A stretch of 64,000 bases of DNA from Strongylocentrotus purpuratus (GCF_000002235.5 NW_022145597.1:23886923-23950922); one strand, 5' to 3'. Positions 24,984 through 37,351 are shown, numbered from the stretch's first letter. The notes: generated from the letters alone by a model not told the origin. A program made the numbers and translations.

Positions 24984-25800
24984 TGTTGTCCTATTTGATC
25001 AACCAATGAGACTACTCCCCTAAATTCGATTCAAGCACATGCAGCGCTAGCACTTGAGTATATTCCTAATGTAAGATCCAATATTGCACAGATACTTTGC
25101 ACCAGTCCCGTAAAGAGTATTGCATTACTAAGGGTACACCCGTACAGCCAATGATCCCCTGTTTCCTAATTGTAGACAATCGCATTCAGGGGGGATGGGT
25201 ACCCTGGGGAAAGATCAACAAACGATCCTGTGTTCTTGTGAATGGCCCCTGCAGGTGTGCCCTGTGGAAGTCCCCCTCCGGGCGGCGCTGTCGATTCTGC
25301 TACCGGGCAGGCAATGTTCATTCCGATATCGACTCTCCGCGATCCACATCCCTAGATCACATGACCACCTGAGCACACGGACAAATCCATTATAAATCCA
25401 GGCGAGAACGGTGCAGTTCAATTAAACAAATAGAATTCCTCGATGCACGCTTCGCTTGTACAAAACTCCAAGCGCTTAGCAACTACAGCATTTTCCTTCG
25501 TAAAGAAAAACAGCACTACCTGGAATATGATCAACACATCACGTTAACCCCACACTCCAGCTCTATAAGAGAAACCCCTTTCGTTGTTGTGAGCGGCATG
25601 AGTAATATCAGTGATCTGCAGAACACAGTACTCTTGCCGGTGAATTTCAGCACGACAGCGGCCTACAGAGAGACACAGAGAGAGAGCTCGCAAGGCTCAC
25701 TGAATAAATTCACCTCTGGAGTGCTGTGTGTGATATACAATGCATCCATTTGGATCTCAGTACTGTCTTCTCCGCCTAATGCATAGTCTCAGCAGACGCA
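24984..25800 (-). promoter_or_regulatory. Candidate promoter and 5' UTR of alternative first exon 1b
   Basis: This stretch upstream of the exon 1b ATG is richer in G+C and CpG than the rest of the intron, especially 25190-25380 and 25440-25680. A CCAAT pentamer lies at about 25000 (on the plus strand, so inverted relative to the gene). Open frames here on both strands look like by-products of the base composition. No TATA box is obvious. A CpG-rich 5' flank next to a good coding exon deep within an intron is what an internal promoter would look like; no start site can be fixed from sequence. Confidence 0.45.
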
Positions 25801-26240
25801 GACGCAGGTGGTTAGCGGTATGGCATTGAATGTTTCCTCTTTGAATCACGGCTCACGGTGATCTCACACACTAAAACAAGCCCACTGTCACTGTGAAATA
25901 GTAATTAATGAAAGTGACTGTTTACACAAGCCTAGAGTGCCTTAAGTCGCAATCCATACCTAATTAAGTCTCGTGAGATTGTCAGTTGTTAATTAATGTT
26001 GCCTACTTAGTAGTCATCTTAGAAGGCAACAAAGAAATGTGCTGCTGTAGTTTGGACACGACTGCCTTTGTTCAGTAGAGAGTAGAAAATGAATGAAAGA
26101 TTAAATACAGAATAGTTATGAGAAAAGAAAGTAAACAGACAGATAATATTGGTGGGAGAGACAGAAGCTGAGACTACAAACATAGACAGATATGGTCCAT
26201 GGACAATATATATGTCTCCCACACACAGAATACATGAGTA

Positions 26241-26310
26241 CAAGGTACAGAAAGACACACAGAGAGAGTGGCAGAGAGAGACAGACAGAGAGAGAGAGAG
26301 CGACAGAGAG

Positions 26311-26349
<39 letters not shown>

Positions 26350-26475
26350 CAGAGACAGTGACAAACAGAGAGACAGAGAGAGAGAGATAGAGAGAGATAG
26401 AGATATAAAGAGAGGTAGAGAGAGATAGAAACAGAAAGAGAGACAGATAGAGAGGGGGAGGAACAGAGAAACAAT
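26241..26475. repeat. Imperfect (GA/GACA)n purine tract
   Basis: GAGAGA, GACAGAGA and GATAGAGA units for about 230 bp. The long open frames through it on both strands are low-complexity artefacts. Confidence 0.9.
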
Positions 26476-27892
26476 CTACATGTAACAAGGATATAAGATA
26501 ATGTTAATGTAAATCTATGTGCATAGAAATCATAACCAGTTATCAGACAAAATTGGCAACACATTTAACTACATATTTCGTTAAAAATTGACTCTTTCTT
26601 CCTTCAACTTTATGGCTCAACCTCTTTCCAGATTAAAGGGTCATATAAATATTCTCAAAAGACTTATGAATAGGTAAACATTTTTAAATAAATGCATCTA
26701 GCCTAAAAGAGTTTTACAAACAAAGTTCACTCGAGGACCATTTTCTGGCAATGTGACATAATGATAAAGAATCTTGAAATGGATTCCGGCTCAATTTCAA
26801 CAAAAAAAAGTTCAAATTCCTCAACCTGCCATTTCTGTGGAATTGGAAAAAAGGTTGGCAAACATTATTACACCTTTTATGACATGTATAGATTTGTATA
26901 CTTGACAGATCGATCAACAGGGCAGTTCACATTTGAAAATTCTTCCAAATTTTTTTTGCTCCTCCAGAACTATATATTTGAGCTGTTTCCGAAGTTAAAA
27001 ACATATCACTCCTACCTCCCCATATTATTATACTCTGTACTTACGAGTACCTTCCTCAAAAATATAACATTAATATGATCATCTTCAAAGAAAGACTCAA
27101 GCATGGGACAGGAAGCACTGGACAAATGTGAAAGATCTACAGAGACATTGGAAGAAAAGGCAAGGCGACAAAACAAGATTTGAAATAAATCATGCAGAAA
27201 ATAACAAGTACCACCTTCGGCAGTGAGAGGCAAGAAAGGTACATTATATATATCTGACATTATAATGTACAGTACATGTTCAGTGCTATAGCCTTTACAT
27301 GTATATTGTTATAATGTATCAATCACTGATAAAATAAACCCTAGTTGAGGGACCAGGGTGATTTACCCCATGGCCCGGAAATGATAAACTAGTAACTGTA
27401 CATGTACAAGGATAATATTTCTCTTCTTGAGGATTTTTCTTTCTTACTTATTTTAATTTCTAACATTTTATTTGTTTAAGGAGAGGGATGGAGAGGGGGC
27501 TGTTTTGAAAGTTTGAAGCCCCTATTTTCTGCAATGATGGATCCATCATCAGAACTCAAGATCAGCTTTACTGCTCAAGCATTGAAGGAAAAAAAAAATT
27601 ACTAGCTTATAAACAAAAATTGTTGACAATTTAGACTCAAATTACTGCTTGATTGAGCACACTGACATATGTTTACTGTACACAATGTCCACAAATTACA
27701 TGTAGACAATGCTCAAAGGTATTTAGTACCCTGCATAAAAAGGAAATTAATGTGCGTAATTCATTTTCAATGCATCATTAATTATGTCTGCTCAAGTGCT
27801 CATTTTGTCTCAGCAAGCTGTAATTAATAATAATAGACTTCAGAAGAACTGGGTGTGTGTGTTTTTTTGTTTTGAAAAGGTTTATTTTGGCA

Positions 27893-27907
27893 GTAGAGAG
27901 AAAGAGG

Positions 27908-27968
<61 letters not shown>

Positions 27969-28112
27969 ATAAAGAGTGGGTGGGAGGAGAGAGTGGGAGG
28001 GAGGAGAGACGGAGGAGCGACGGAGGAGCAGGGGGGAGAGAGACAAGGGCAGGAGGGGGAGAGAGACAGGGGAGGGGGAAAGAGACAGGGGAGGGGGAGA
28101 CTCGGGGGGGGG
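27893..28112. repeat. (GA)n microsatellite running into a G-rich purine tract
   Basis: Pure GA 27923-27966, then about 145 bp of GGAGGGAG/GGGGGAGAG purine-only units ending in poly(G). A homopurine strand of this length can form triplex or G-rich structures. Confidence 0.9.
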
Positions 28113-29719
28113 AGTATAGAAGATAGGAGAGAGAACCCATGGATATCCCAGCAACACTAGTATAGCCATGGAAACATACATGTAAATGTAGGCCTAAATG
28201 TACACTCTTATTACGAGGCCAATAATGCATGTATGTTCTGTAGATGTACTTCCTCATTTGAGTACAAATTTAATACATGCCAGCATGCACACTTAAATTG
28301 TAATTTGGCCTTATTTACGTGGAAGCATCAGTAACATAATACACATACATGTACATGTAATTGTAAAGGTATTAACCACCGATACTAAAGGGTTAGGCCT
28401 ACTCCGGATAGACTTTGGATTCATAAACTGACTTCTATCTTTGTGTCTTATTTTTTATCTACAACATAGTAACATTCATGTACATACATGTTTTAGCCTG
28501 CATTGAAACCTATTAATAATGAAGGAAGGGTATGTATATCAGTCATTTTTTCCCATCAAATTTATCTAGTATTTTATGGGGAAATATAATATCTTTCAAA
28601 TATCATAATATGTACCAAAAGGGACCTACGTACTGTAGCTGGCTTCAAAACAGAAAAATTAATTTGTAACATCGGCAACAAAATAAAATCATTACTGCTG
28701 CATTGTGGGGGAAACAGTTGGTCAGAATTCAGATAGAGGGCCTCGTTGGTGGAATCCATTTGATTCTGAGCAAAATTATGATCCAAAGAGACCCTTCATG
28801 CTTTACAAGAGTGATCAAATAATTTCCCTGACAACAAAACGGATAAATCTTCTTCGCTGGTTAATCATGAGGCGGGCAATTTTCAAGAACGAGACTTATC
28901 CTTGATGGATTCACGTACAAGGGCAGGTTAGGTCTAGGCTGAGCCCTCCCTGAGCGCAATAATTGGATAGTGATAGGAACGGAAAGCTCTCCGTAATTGT
29001 GGATTCAATCGGTAATGCTACGACAGGAAGCAAGCTATGAGTGGGGTTCATATGACAGTCTGTTAGCTTCAAGTTTAGCTTGGGTTTTAAACTTTGAATT
29101 TATGTTTTTTAACTTGTAGTTATGGACTGTGTGGATGCACCCGTAGTTTAGATTTTACTGGAAGTTATTGTTGAACATTAAAGTCTAACATGTCCACATA
29201 GGAAATATCAGCAAATTTTATTTTTTAAACAATAAAATTCAACAACAAAAAAGATATTTTGACCAAAAAGAATGTCATACTGCTGAGAAAAGTATAATAT
29301 GTCTAAGAAATAAGACAGAGCTTTCCTTCGCTTGGAGAAGAACATTACACAGTGCAGCCTTCTGAACGCAACCAAACGTATCAGACAGAAGACAACCATA
29401 ACACACAATTTCACACTTCTGCACTCAATGGCAATTAGCACTACTTAACTGATTTGATGTGGAAGGATGCAAATTACAATCCGCGGTCCATGTTGGATCA
29501 GTTAACAGCCACAGGAAGAGATTTCAATATTTATGGTAAAAAAAAAATCAGTGTGCACGATTTCTCCAAAAATATTAATAATTTTAGCATTTCTCACCAT
29601 AACCCTACCCTCCCCCACTCACATTCATAACATATACTCAGAAAAAAGTAGATGGAGGAAAGACTACACACAATTGTATACAATTATTCAGATATTGAAC
29701 AACATGACCCGACCCCCTA

Positions 29720-29721
<2 letters not shown>

Positions 29722-29761
<40 letters not shown>
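29722..29761. repeat. (CT)n microsatellite
   Basis: About 40 bp of CT units. Confidence 0.9.
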
Positions 29762-29764
<3 letters not shown>

Positions 29765-30157
29765 ACTTGCAATGTAGGCCATGGCTGGGCCAATAGACAC
29801 TTTCTTGTCATTTGGTATTAACTGGTGACCTCTTTATCACTTCATGTGGCATGGAGGAATTGATAGTTGATTGCCTGGCGCAGGATCATACAAGGAAATT
29901 GGAGGATTTACGACTTTAGGGAGATGCCAAAAATGAAATTCATCCTCGGAGCATGGATAGGAAAGCGGTGTCTCATCATTATGTGAGGACCGCCTATATC
30001 ACCTCCTTGGCAGTCAGTGAAGTATCATTGGAAGTTAGAGTTAACAGAGGTACATGAACATGTATTGTACATGTACGTCCATTTGCACAGCTTACACACA
30101 AAAAATATATACCGGTACTGTTTAAGTTTAACCAGCTCTATGCATGATCCCCCACTT

Positions 30158-30255
30158 TCTGTCTCCTATCTCTCTCCTATCTCTCTCCTATCTCTCTCCT
30201 TGTTATCGATCACTATCTATCTCTCACTCTCCCTTCTTTCTCTCTCTCTCTCTCA
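30158..30255. repeat. CT-rich tract
   Basis: CTCTCCTAT tetrads then CT dinucleotides with interruptions. Confidence 0.8.
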
Positions 30256-30631
30256 AAATGTGTATCACCTACATCTCCTTTTCACTAAATCTTTTCACTT
30301 TCTTTTCCATTCCTTTACAATGCCACTCTGTCTTCTTGTTTTCCTTCATTCCTGAAGGGGACTCTCCCTGTGCCCTCCATGTCAACCGAGGTTAATAGCC
30401 ATCAAGAATTCACGGCCATGTGTCACTTCCATGTAATTTCTGGAATGTGGAAGTGGGTACAAACCTTCCTTTGGGTTCCTTGAATGTGGCCTCAATGTTC
30501 TTATCAAAATGCAGCCTGTTCAGAATACAGGAACTTTATACCAAAGTCGTATAAAGAAAGTAAGAAACGTTGTACAGCAAAAGGGGTATACAGACTAGAA
30601 AACAATACTGTACAAATTACAATACAAAGAA

Positions 30632-30633
<2 letters not shown>

Positions 30634-30671
<38 letters not shown>

Positions 30672-30700
30672 CAAGAGAGAGAGAAAGAGAGCGAGAGAGC

Positions 30701-30771
<71 letters not shown>
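30634..30771. repeat. (GA)n microsatellite with AAG/AGC interruptions
   Basis: About 138 bp of GA units; charged Arg/Glu open frames here are artefacts. Confidence 0.9.
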
Positions 30772-30773
<2 letters not shown>

Positions 30774-31909
30774 GAGCATACAGACTAGACAATGTCATTG
30801 TATAGACATCAGTTGACATTACAGCTAGTTTATCATCAGTGTATGCTCAAGATATGCCCCGCCCACTTCTACAATTTTAGTACAATGGTAGGTTCAGACT
30901 CCAAACTAGAGCGGAACCCTGATTCTTTATCACGTTTTTGTTCAAAATGATGCACAAACATGCATTTCATATATTCATGTCGTGATGCAACGTTTCTTTA
31001 TAATATGACGTTCAGACGAGCGATTTTATAATTACTTATTGTATAGCTAAACAATGAAATCTAGTAGTCTGAAAAGGGGGTGACTCTTATTTGAATGTGT
31101 AAACAAGGAGTCATTCTAAACATGTTTGGCATCTTGGAGGGGAGCCAACGTGATATTCACTGAATGTCATTCTCATGATGCATTCTGCAAACAGACTTTG
31201 ACCTCCATTATGGAATATAAACAAATTATTTGAAAGAACTTAGGAGATCATACTTACATGTACTTGCATTTCACTACATGGATTTACTGCATGAATGCAT
31301 GCATGGCTGGAATATTTCCAGAAATCAGGATATTGAGCAAATATAAATATTTGCACATTTTATAAATTGTGAAATTTAGAAATGTCACATAATATTGTAG
31401 AAGACAAAAACTGAGTACATGTACATGTACATGTGTATGTATTTACTTGAGAGTGAAAAAGAAATCTATAATCAATACTATGAACTTTTTATGAACATAT
31501 GAATAATATATATTAGCAAGAAAAGACAAGAAACGTAAGAAAATGTCAAGAGTGTATGAAAGTTGGTGAATAATGAAATAGCTGCAAATTGTTACAGTAT
31601 ACATGTATCTTTATAAATTATACAAATATAAAAAAAATTACAATGCCCTGTAAAAAAGACTATATATATTTCATAATCTATCATATTCCTCAAAAAAACA
31701 CTTCTTCATATCAATGATCCTGCATGGACATTGTACTGTTCATGAAATCCTGCAGACTCAGAATAGTGGCCACTAGAGGGGGCTATCACAATGTTGACAA
31801 TGGGAGAGATTAAAGTTAAAACCTACAGAGCATCTGCATTGAGAGTCTGTATAGTTTGACCAAAGAGATACAACCTTGCTGGTATCTCTTTGATTTGACT
31901 ACTCTTTCT

Positions 31910-32585
31910 CATGTTCTTCTTTCAATGTCTCTTTCTCCTTCTCTTTCATCTCTCTTGCTCCCTCAGTGTCCTTTTTTTTAATTACTTTAACCACCCCACC
32001 CTTCTCCCCCTCTCTCTCTCTTTCTCTCTGTATCTTCTAATCTCTCCCTCTCTTCCTTCTCCATTTATCCTATTGATCTGATATTCCTGATCTATTTCAA
32101 GTATTTGTATCCATTATCATTATTACCCTTTCCAAATATTATACTTCTCTCTCTCCTTCCATTTTCTCTCTTTCAGCATCCAAAACTTTTTATCACTTCA
32201 TAATTATACAGGGAAACCAAATAGACACATCTTTCACTTTTAATACATATTCTGTAAACTCTCTATATATTTTCTCTACACCTCTTCCTCATGCTTCATC
32301 TATCCACCACCATCGATCTTTGTAGCTCTTTCATTTTTGCTCCATATTTTGCTCTGCTTCATCCTTCCGTGTTCTACCTCTCTTTCTCCCTTCTTCTTAT
32401 CCTTCTTTCTCTCCTTTTCCTTCTTTCTCTCCTTTTCTCCCATCTTTTTCTCCTTTTCTCCCTCTCTTTCTCTCTTCTTTTTCTCCTTTTCCTCTCCTTT
32501 TCTCCCTCTCTTTCTCCCTTCTTTTTCTCTCCTTTTCTTCCTTCTTCTCCCCTTCTTTCTATCCTTCTGATTTCCTCACCCTCCT
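31910..32585. repeat. Long polypyrimidine tract
   Basis: CTTTCTCC, CCTTTTCTCC and similar units dominate about 670 bp, densest at 32360-32575 where CTCCCTTCTTTTTCTC recurs with a ~30-bp period. No coding potential. Confidence 0.85.
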
Positions 32586-32864
32586 GCCATTAACCTAGTT
32601 CTAGAAATATCCTAACATTTTATGCAGGTACACCTAAGTGTTATCGAGTAAACAAGCTTAATTCAGGTCAGTTCCAATTACAGCAAAACAGGATTCCCCA
32701 CCTCACGTTTGATTGAAATTGATTCAATAGCCAAGTTCTAGCAAATAACATTCTTTAGAAGTACATTCACTGTTGACAGTCTACAAATGCAGTACATTGC
32801 AACATACACTGTAAACCTTTCACATAGGTTTCACATAGGTTCAACATGCATAGATTTGAACTGC

Positions 32865-32867
<3 letters not shown>

Positions 32868-32896
<29 letters not shown>

Positions 32897-32898
32897 AA
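32868..32898. repeat. (GAA)n microsatellite
   Basis: About ten GAA triplets. It resembles the tail of the SINE at 58868-59152, but no SINE body adjoins it. Confidence 0.85.
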
Positions 32899-33103
32899 AG
32901 CAATTTCTTTTTCCTCTAAAACAAGGGAGATTTCCTTGGGAACCATTCTAGGATTCATTAATTCCATTGAACAGATCATTTAGAGATTACCAGAGCTACA
33001 GCCGACATTATAAATACTATAAACTATGTATTTCATTTCATTGATTCATTTTATCAAGGTAGCTTGCTTCAGCCTCTACAGCTATTTTTCAGAGAGTCCA
33101 TAT

Positions 33104-33199
33104 CGTCCTTGTTTTCACGAAGTGACGGTAGTGAGGAAAATCGTAACGTAAAGTGAATGCAATTTTTTTCACTACCGTCACTTCGTGAAAACAGCGACG
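33104..33199. mobile_element. 96-bp foldback element, family D copy 1
   Basis: Arms CGTCCTTGTTTTCACGAAGT then GACGGTAGTGA, and their complement, enclose a ~25-bp loop with an AGTGAATGCA core. ATAT is found on each side (33100-33103, 33200-33203), a 4-bp target duplication. The arms differ at CCTTG versus CGCTG, so they are not perfect complements at the ends. Confidence 0.8.
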
Positions 33200-34095
33200 A
33201 TATAGCTTATTCTCCCCAGTGATAATAACATTATAAATTCTTTGCTTGTTGCAGAGTAGATATTGATTAATCTAATTGGTTAACACTTCCGCAGACAGTG
33301 AATAGTACACAACTAGTGTCACCGTTTACGTGTCCATGTATCAATTTCCCTCATCGACTGACAATACATCCTAATGAATAATGATACCCAGCCAATGACA
33401 TTTGAATCGTACAGCGATACACTAACGTACATGAACTGCCACTGTCAACTTATATATGTACAATGTATATTTAAAGGTATACATGCACACATACAGTGTT
33501 GTATACCGTATTAACTGTAGCCTCAAATGTACATGTCGCACTTAAACCTCTTTTCAAATGCACACGTATTTCTGTCATAATGCAATAGAAATCAGAATAA
33601 TTGTATTGTACTCTTTCAGATGATTAAATCTCTGAAAATCTCAGACATTGAAAAAAATACAATATTTAGTTTGATATCACACGCATCAGTTGCCTTTTGC
33701 TCCCAAAATCTCAGACAAAGAACAATAATAGAAAAGAAAATGTTATCCCATTCTTACTTCTTAGGTACCGGTACATGTAATTTAGTTTAGATATAAAATG
33801 GGGTGGGGTGCTTGTTCCCTTTTCTTATATTGGTGCCTTCTATTTGGTACATATACATGTAATGTACATGTCAATTGGGTAAAACCAGACAAGGGCTTGC
33901 TAACATTTCCATGCTCATGTTTTATGTACATTAAATGAGTACAATCTGTCCAGGGAACATTCCCCTGATCATTGTATTGAGGCGATCGAGCCTCAGCAGG
34001 ATCATGCATAAACACTACTTTAGACAGCCCCATACTCATTTGCTGACCTGTTTAAAGCATTCCGGTATATGATGGGTGAAACATGCGCATGAGCT

Positions 34096-34553
34096 ACAGC
34101 CTTTTCACACGCAGCTAAAATTCATCGTAACTAGAGATTATTAGTTAAACGTGTTTAACTCAACAGTTTTAAACATGTTTTAAAGAAAATTTTCCCTGTG
34201 TGAACGTCGTTTATACGATGTTCGGATAGATACAAAGTCACAATTCATACGCCCCTCAAAGCAGGCTGCAGATACGAAGTTCATATCTAGAGAGCTTGAC
34301 ATTTTGCGTGTGAACCGTTATTCATGTTTAAACGTGTTTAAACTGGATATAGCGTGCGCTTTGTTTGATATGACATGACCTTCAATGTGCAATGGCACTA
34401 CTGCGCATTTTAGGAGCAGTAGTTAATCATGAAACGATTAACGATTGCACTGAAATTTCTGTGGGTGAATGATGTCGTATGTACAGCTGATTAGTTTAAA
34501 GCCCTTTAAACTAATCATGTTTATAGAATTTTAGCTGTGTGTGAAAAGGCTGT
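34096..34553. mobile_element. 458-bp MITE, family I
   Basis: Left ACAGCCTTTTCACACGCAGC then TAAAATTC; right GAATTTTAGCTGTGTGTGAA then AAGGCTGT. The outer bases also pair (CTACAGCC / GGCTGTAG). The interior has TAAACGTGTTTAA-type palindromes and ATTAGTTTAAAGCCCTTTAA then ACTAAT near 34490. TTTTCACAC termini echo family A, so they may be related. Confidence 0.75.
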
Positions 34554-34886
34554 AGGTTGTACCACCCACCTAACCCCCCTCCCACTGCACACACACCACC
34601 TTGAATCTGTGTTTGCTAACATTTTCATGCACACATACATTAAATGGGTACAATCTATCCAGGGAACATTCACTTCATCTGTCTACATTGTACATGGACA
34701 TGTGTTTGCCTCAGCGGGGTAATGCATTTGAGTAGACAGCCCCATAGCACCATTAGCTTAGGTGATGACCTCTTGAAAGCATGTGATGACATCTTCATCT
34801 TGGCACCTTCTCAACCCAGTAGCCACGCAACACAAAGTGATTCGCTTCATCTACCCGCAACTACGGTGACTGCACAATGCTCATCA

Positions 34887-34973
34887 GTGAAGAAACTACA
34901 CTCCTTTTTCATTAACAAGAGCTATTTAGTGAAGAAACTACACTCCTTTTTCATTAACAAGAGCTATTTAGTG
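34887..34973. repeat. 42-bp tandem duplication
   Basis: GTGAAGAAACTACACTCCTT...GAGCTATTTA is repeated back to back, identical in both units. The period is a multiple of three, so an open frame passes through, but nothing marks it as coding. Confidence 0.9.
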
Positions 34974-35105
34974 ATGCAAAAAAGAAGATTCACTTGAACA
35001 TTGATTAGTTTATATAAACCGGTATTCATTTGGTGTTGTCGTTTTGTTTTTTGTTTTGTTTTGTTTTTTTCTTTCTACCAGAGATCTTTCTGAGACTATC
35101 AGAGC

Positions 35106-35601
35106 TACCGTAAATCTCTGTGTATAAGGCGCACCTTAAAAAAAAAAAAAAGATTTTTGATTCATGGCGCTATGCCTGGCAATGTCTCCCAGCTCAGTAA
35201 TCAGTGTGTTGACTCACCACTCGGAAACTAAAACAACACTCAAATTTGTCTGTCATCTTGGTTTGAAAGTAATCTTCTAATAGATCTCAATATGTAGTTT
35301 ATAATAATAATTCCTCACATTTTTTTGTATAACAAATGGTGTACCACAAGATTCAATCCTAGGTACTCATTACTTTTTCATTTACATTAATGATCTTACA
35401 AATTCTTCTAAAAACGACATTGTTACTATTATTTGTGACAAGTTCACAAGCACAAATCAGTGCCTTCAACTGCACCTCGATGTTAAATGAAGGTCCTTCC
35501 CACGTGGGTTTTCGGCAACAAAACAAAACAACAAAAAAAGCCCCCAAAATAGGGGTGCGCCTTATACACAGGTGTGCCTTATTCACAGAGATTTAACAGT
35601 A
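35106..35601. mobile_element. Pogo/Tigger-like MITE with TA ends
   Basis: Termini are inverted: left TACCGTAAATCTCTGTG then TATAAGGCGCACC; right GGTGTGCCTTATTCACAGAG then ATTTAACAGTA. Both start with TA, as in Tc1/mariner-pogo elements whose target is TA. The subterminal AAGGCGCACC / GGTGCGCCTT boxes are repeated (also at 35553-35568). The 496-bp element has no transposase and carries a LINE fragment in its middle. Confidence 0.6.
35335..35439 (+). mobile_element. LINE reverse-transcriptase fragment
   Basis: A 35-codon stretch reads NGVPQDSILGTHYFFIYIND followed by LTNSSKNDIV, an evident match to the [22 protein letters not shown] motif of non-LTR retrotransposon reverse transcriptases (Jockey/CR1-like group). 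The catalytic YADD motif that should follow is not seen in frame. It lies inside the pogo-like element at 35106-35601, so it was either captured by, or inserted into, that element. Confidence 0.75.
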
Positions 35602-36090
35602 TTTTAGAGATTTTTTAGAGCTTTCCAGAGCTACACATGTAAATCACTCACTGCTCCTATGTATTTGTTTGTTTTTGTTTTACATGAATGGTGTATTTAG
35701 AGCCCCATATGACCTGCATGTCATCGTCCGTGCCAGGGAGAAGGGTGCAAAGCAGAACATTGTTTTTCCAAATCAAAAGTTTTCAGTTAGAATTAAAGAA
35801 GTAATAAATTATCAATGTTAACAATTTGAATGAAGGACCAATATATTTTTGTGGAGATCAGCTGGTAAAAAAATGTATTAAAACTTAAGAATGTGATTTT
35901 CTTGAAACATAGATGACCCATGCATCGATTTGTGCCCTTTTTACCGCATTATCATGAGGCATTTCACTTTTGACATTAATGGGCATTTTCTGCATACAAA
36001 TATAAACAAATTAAATGCCCTTCAGATCAAAGAACTTATGTATAATTTTCTCTTTAATTTTAAACAAAAGGCTTCTGTAGTAGGATAGAT

Positions 36091-36228
36091 ATGGCTTATG
36101 ATTTTCCTTCCACAAACACTCAAAATTCTATCAAATCTCAATTTAGCCTTCCTCCTATTCTATGCTCTAAGAATCTGGGACATAGCGCCCAGGGCAGGAG
36201 ATGATGCCTTCCACGAGTCATTTACTAT
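36091..36228 (+). pseudogene. Diverged copy 1 of the exon-like block at 36559
   Basis: Roughly 80% identical by eye to 36559-36700. The central reading frame (...YALRIWDIAPRAGDDAFHE) is preserved with conservative changes, but the start is shifted by one base relative to the ATGGCT of copy 2, so the two do not begin in the same frame. No matching donor follows. A foldback element (36313-36409) lies between the two copies. Likely a decayed duplicate. Confidence 0.3.
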
Positions 36229-36312
36229 GTGGAACACACCATTCAAAATGTACTCTATCTACATGTACTACGGACATTTATATTATCCATACAAGTGTAT
36301 GTGAGTACAATT

Positions 36313-36409
36313 CGTCGCTGTTTTCATTAAGTGACGGTAGTGAAAAAAAAATGCATTCACTTTGCATTACGATTTTCCTCCCTACCGTCACTTCGTGAAA
36401 ACAAGGACG
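36313..36409. mobile_element. 97-bp foldback element, family D copy 2
   Basis: Same element as at 33104 but inverted, starting CGTCGCTGTTTTCATTAAGT and ending GTGAAAACAAGGACG, flanked by AATT on both sides (36309-36312, 36410-36413). It separates the two copies of the exon-like block. Confidence 0.8.
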
Positions 36410-36558
36410 AATTGTAACCACCGCCAAGGTAAACAAGTTCGGTGAATTTCAATGAGCACGCCAATGCAAGTCAAAGACAGCTCTTCCTTTATTAAAATGT
36501 TAATAAACATTAATACATTCTCCCATCCCAAGAACACTGCAGAAAGTGCAGTAGCTAA

Positions 36559-36713
36559 ATGGCTGATGAATTTTCTCCTCCAACACTTAATTTTCTATCA
36601 ATTCTCAATTTCATGCTCCTCCTGATGTATGCTGTACGAATCTGGGACATGGCGCCCAGGGCAGGAGATGATGGGTTCCACGAGGCATCTTCCACGTGCC
36701 ATGGGATGAGCAG
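36559..36713 (+). CDS. Unidentified exon-like block, copy 2 of a local duplication
   Basis: An ATG in good context (A at -3, G at +4) opens MADEFSPPTLNFLSILNFML, continuing with YAVRIWDMAPRAGDDGFHE, and reaches a good donor CAG/GTATGAG at 36714. It therefore looks like a first coding exon on the plus strand, opposite to the DOCK gene. A diverged copy lies about 470 bp upstream (36091-36228). I recognise no domain; the LNFMLLLMYAVRIW part is hydrophobic and could start a membrane helix. It might equally be a repeat family derived from an exon. Confidence 0.28.
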
Positions 36714-36968
36714 GTATGAGTCATCCGAATCAACATCACCCCTCTGCATCCATTATAGCAATGCAGGCAGACACGATCATCAGAGTACATCTCCTACAGC
36801 TGCTATAGTCTGCAGGAACAGACCCTTGTCAGTCGAGGGAGTCTGAATTATGACACTATGTACACTGCACGGTCTACACTCCATAGGAATCTGTGCAATA
36901 GCTGATCCTGACACAGCCAGAGACAGACAAAGCAGGCTATGCTCATTAAGGCTTCATAGAAGTACTTG

Positions 36969-37172
36969 TTAAAGCCCCACTGCACTACTTATAGCTACTT
37001 GCGTCCTCTATATAGCAAAAACTGCCTAATCGGTGACCATTGGTCCCCCATGATCCTCTTTTACTTATGTCGAGTGCTAGCTGATTTGATGAGATAACCA
37101 CCTGTCAGTGACCTTGCAGGGTGGTCTAACCCCCCCCCCCCCCAGTAAACTATAGTACAGATGTGCTTTAAA
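36969..37172. mobile_element. MITE family J, copy 2
   Basis: Opposite orientation to 2992-3196, from TTAAAGCCCCACTGCACTAC to GTGCTTTAAA. A poly(C) run at 37129-37143 interrupts the copy and is absent from copy 1. Confidence 0.65.
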
Positions 37173-37210
37173 AGCGAGTCTGTGTTGGTAGACTACAAGA
37201 GGATACATGC

Positions 37211-37351
37211 ATGGATGCAATGGCCAGTGGAAAGCTAGATGTACAGGCTGTAGCTCGGCACCTGTTCTCCATGAGGGAGATGTACAGGGGAAGTGTTCGG
37301 CCAGCAGCCTGCTGTGTAGCACAGCTTCAATGGAAATATTCAATTAGATGA
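37211..37351 (+). pseudogene. Possible Tc1/mariner-type helix-turn-helix fragment
   Basis: A 46-codon frame MDAMASGKLDVQAVARHLFS MREMYRGSVRPA... resembles the N-terminal HTH of Tc1-like transposases (A...G....VARH.....T......GSV..RP). Only a fragment is present and no catalytic domain follows. The likeness is short and may be chance; it adjoins the MITE at 36969. Confidence 0.22.

Noticed and set aside
25097-25421. Open frames on both strands upstream of exon 1b
   Set aside because: They overlap each other in a GC-rich promoter-like region and show no domain or splice pattern.
26019-26564. 181-codon frame rich in Ser and Leu
   Set aside because: It reads through an imperfect GA repeat; low complexity and no splice or start context.
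27778-28257. Long frames through the purine tract
   Set aside because: Produced by GA and GGA simple repeats.
30484-30816. Arg/Glu-rich frame
   Set aside because: Simple GA repeat; the first 40 residues have no recognisable features.
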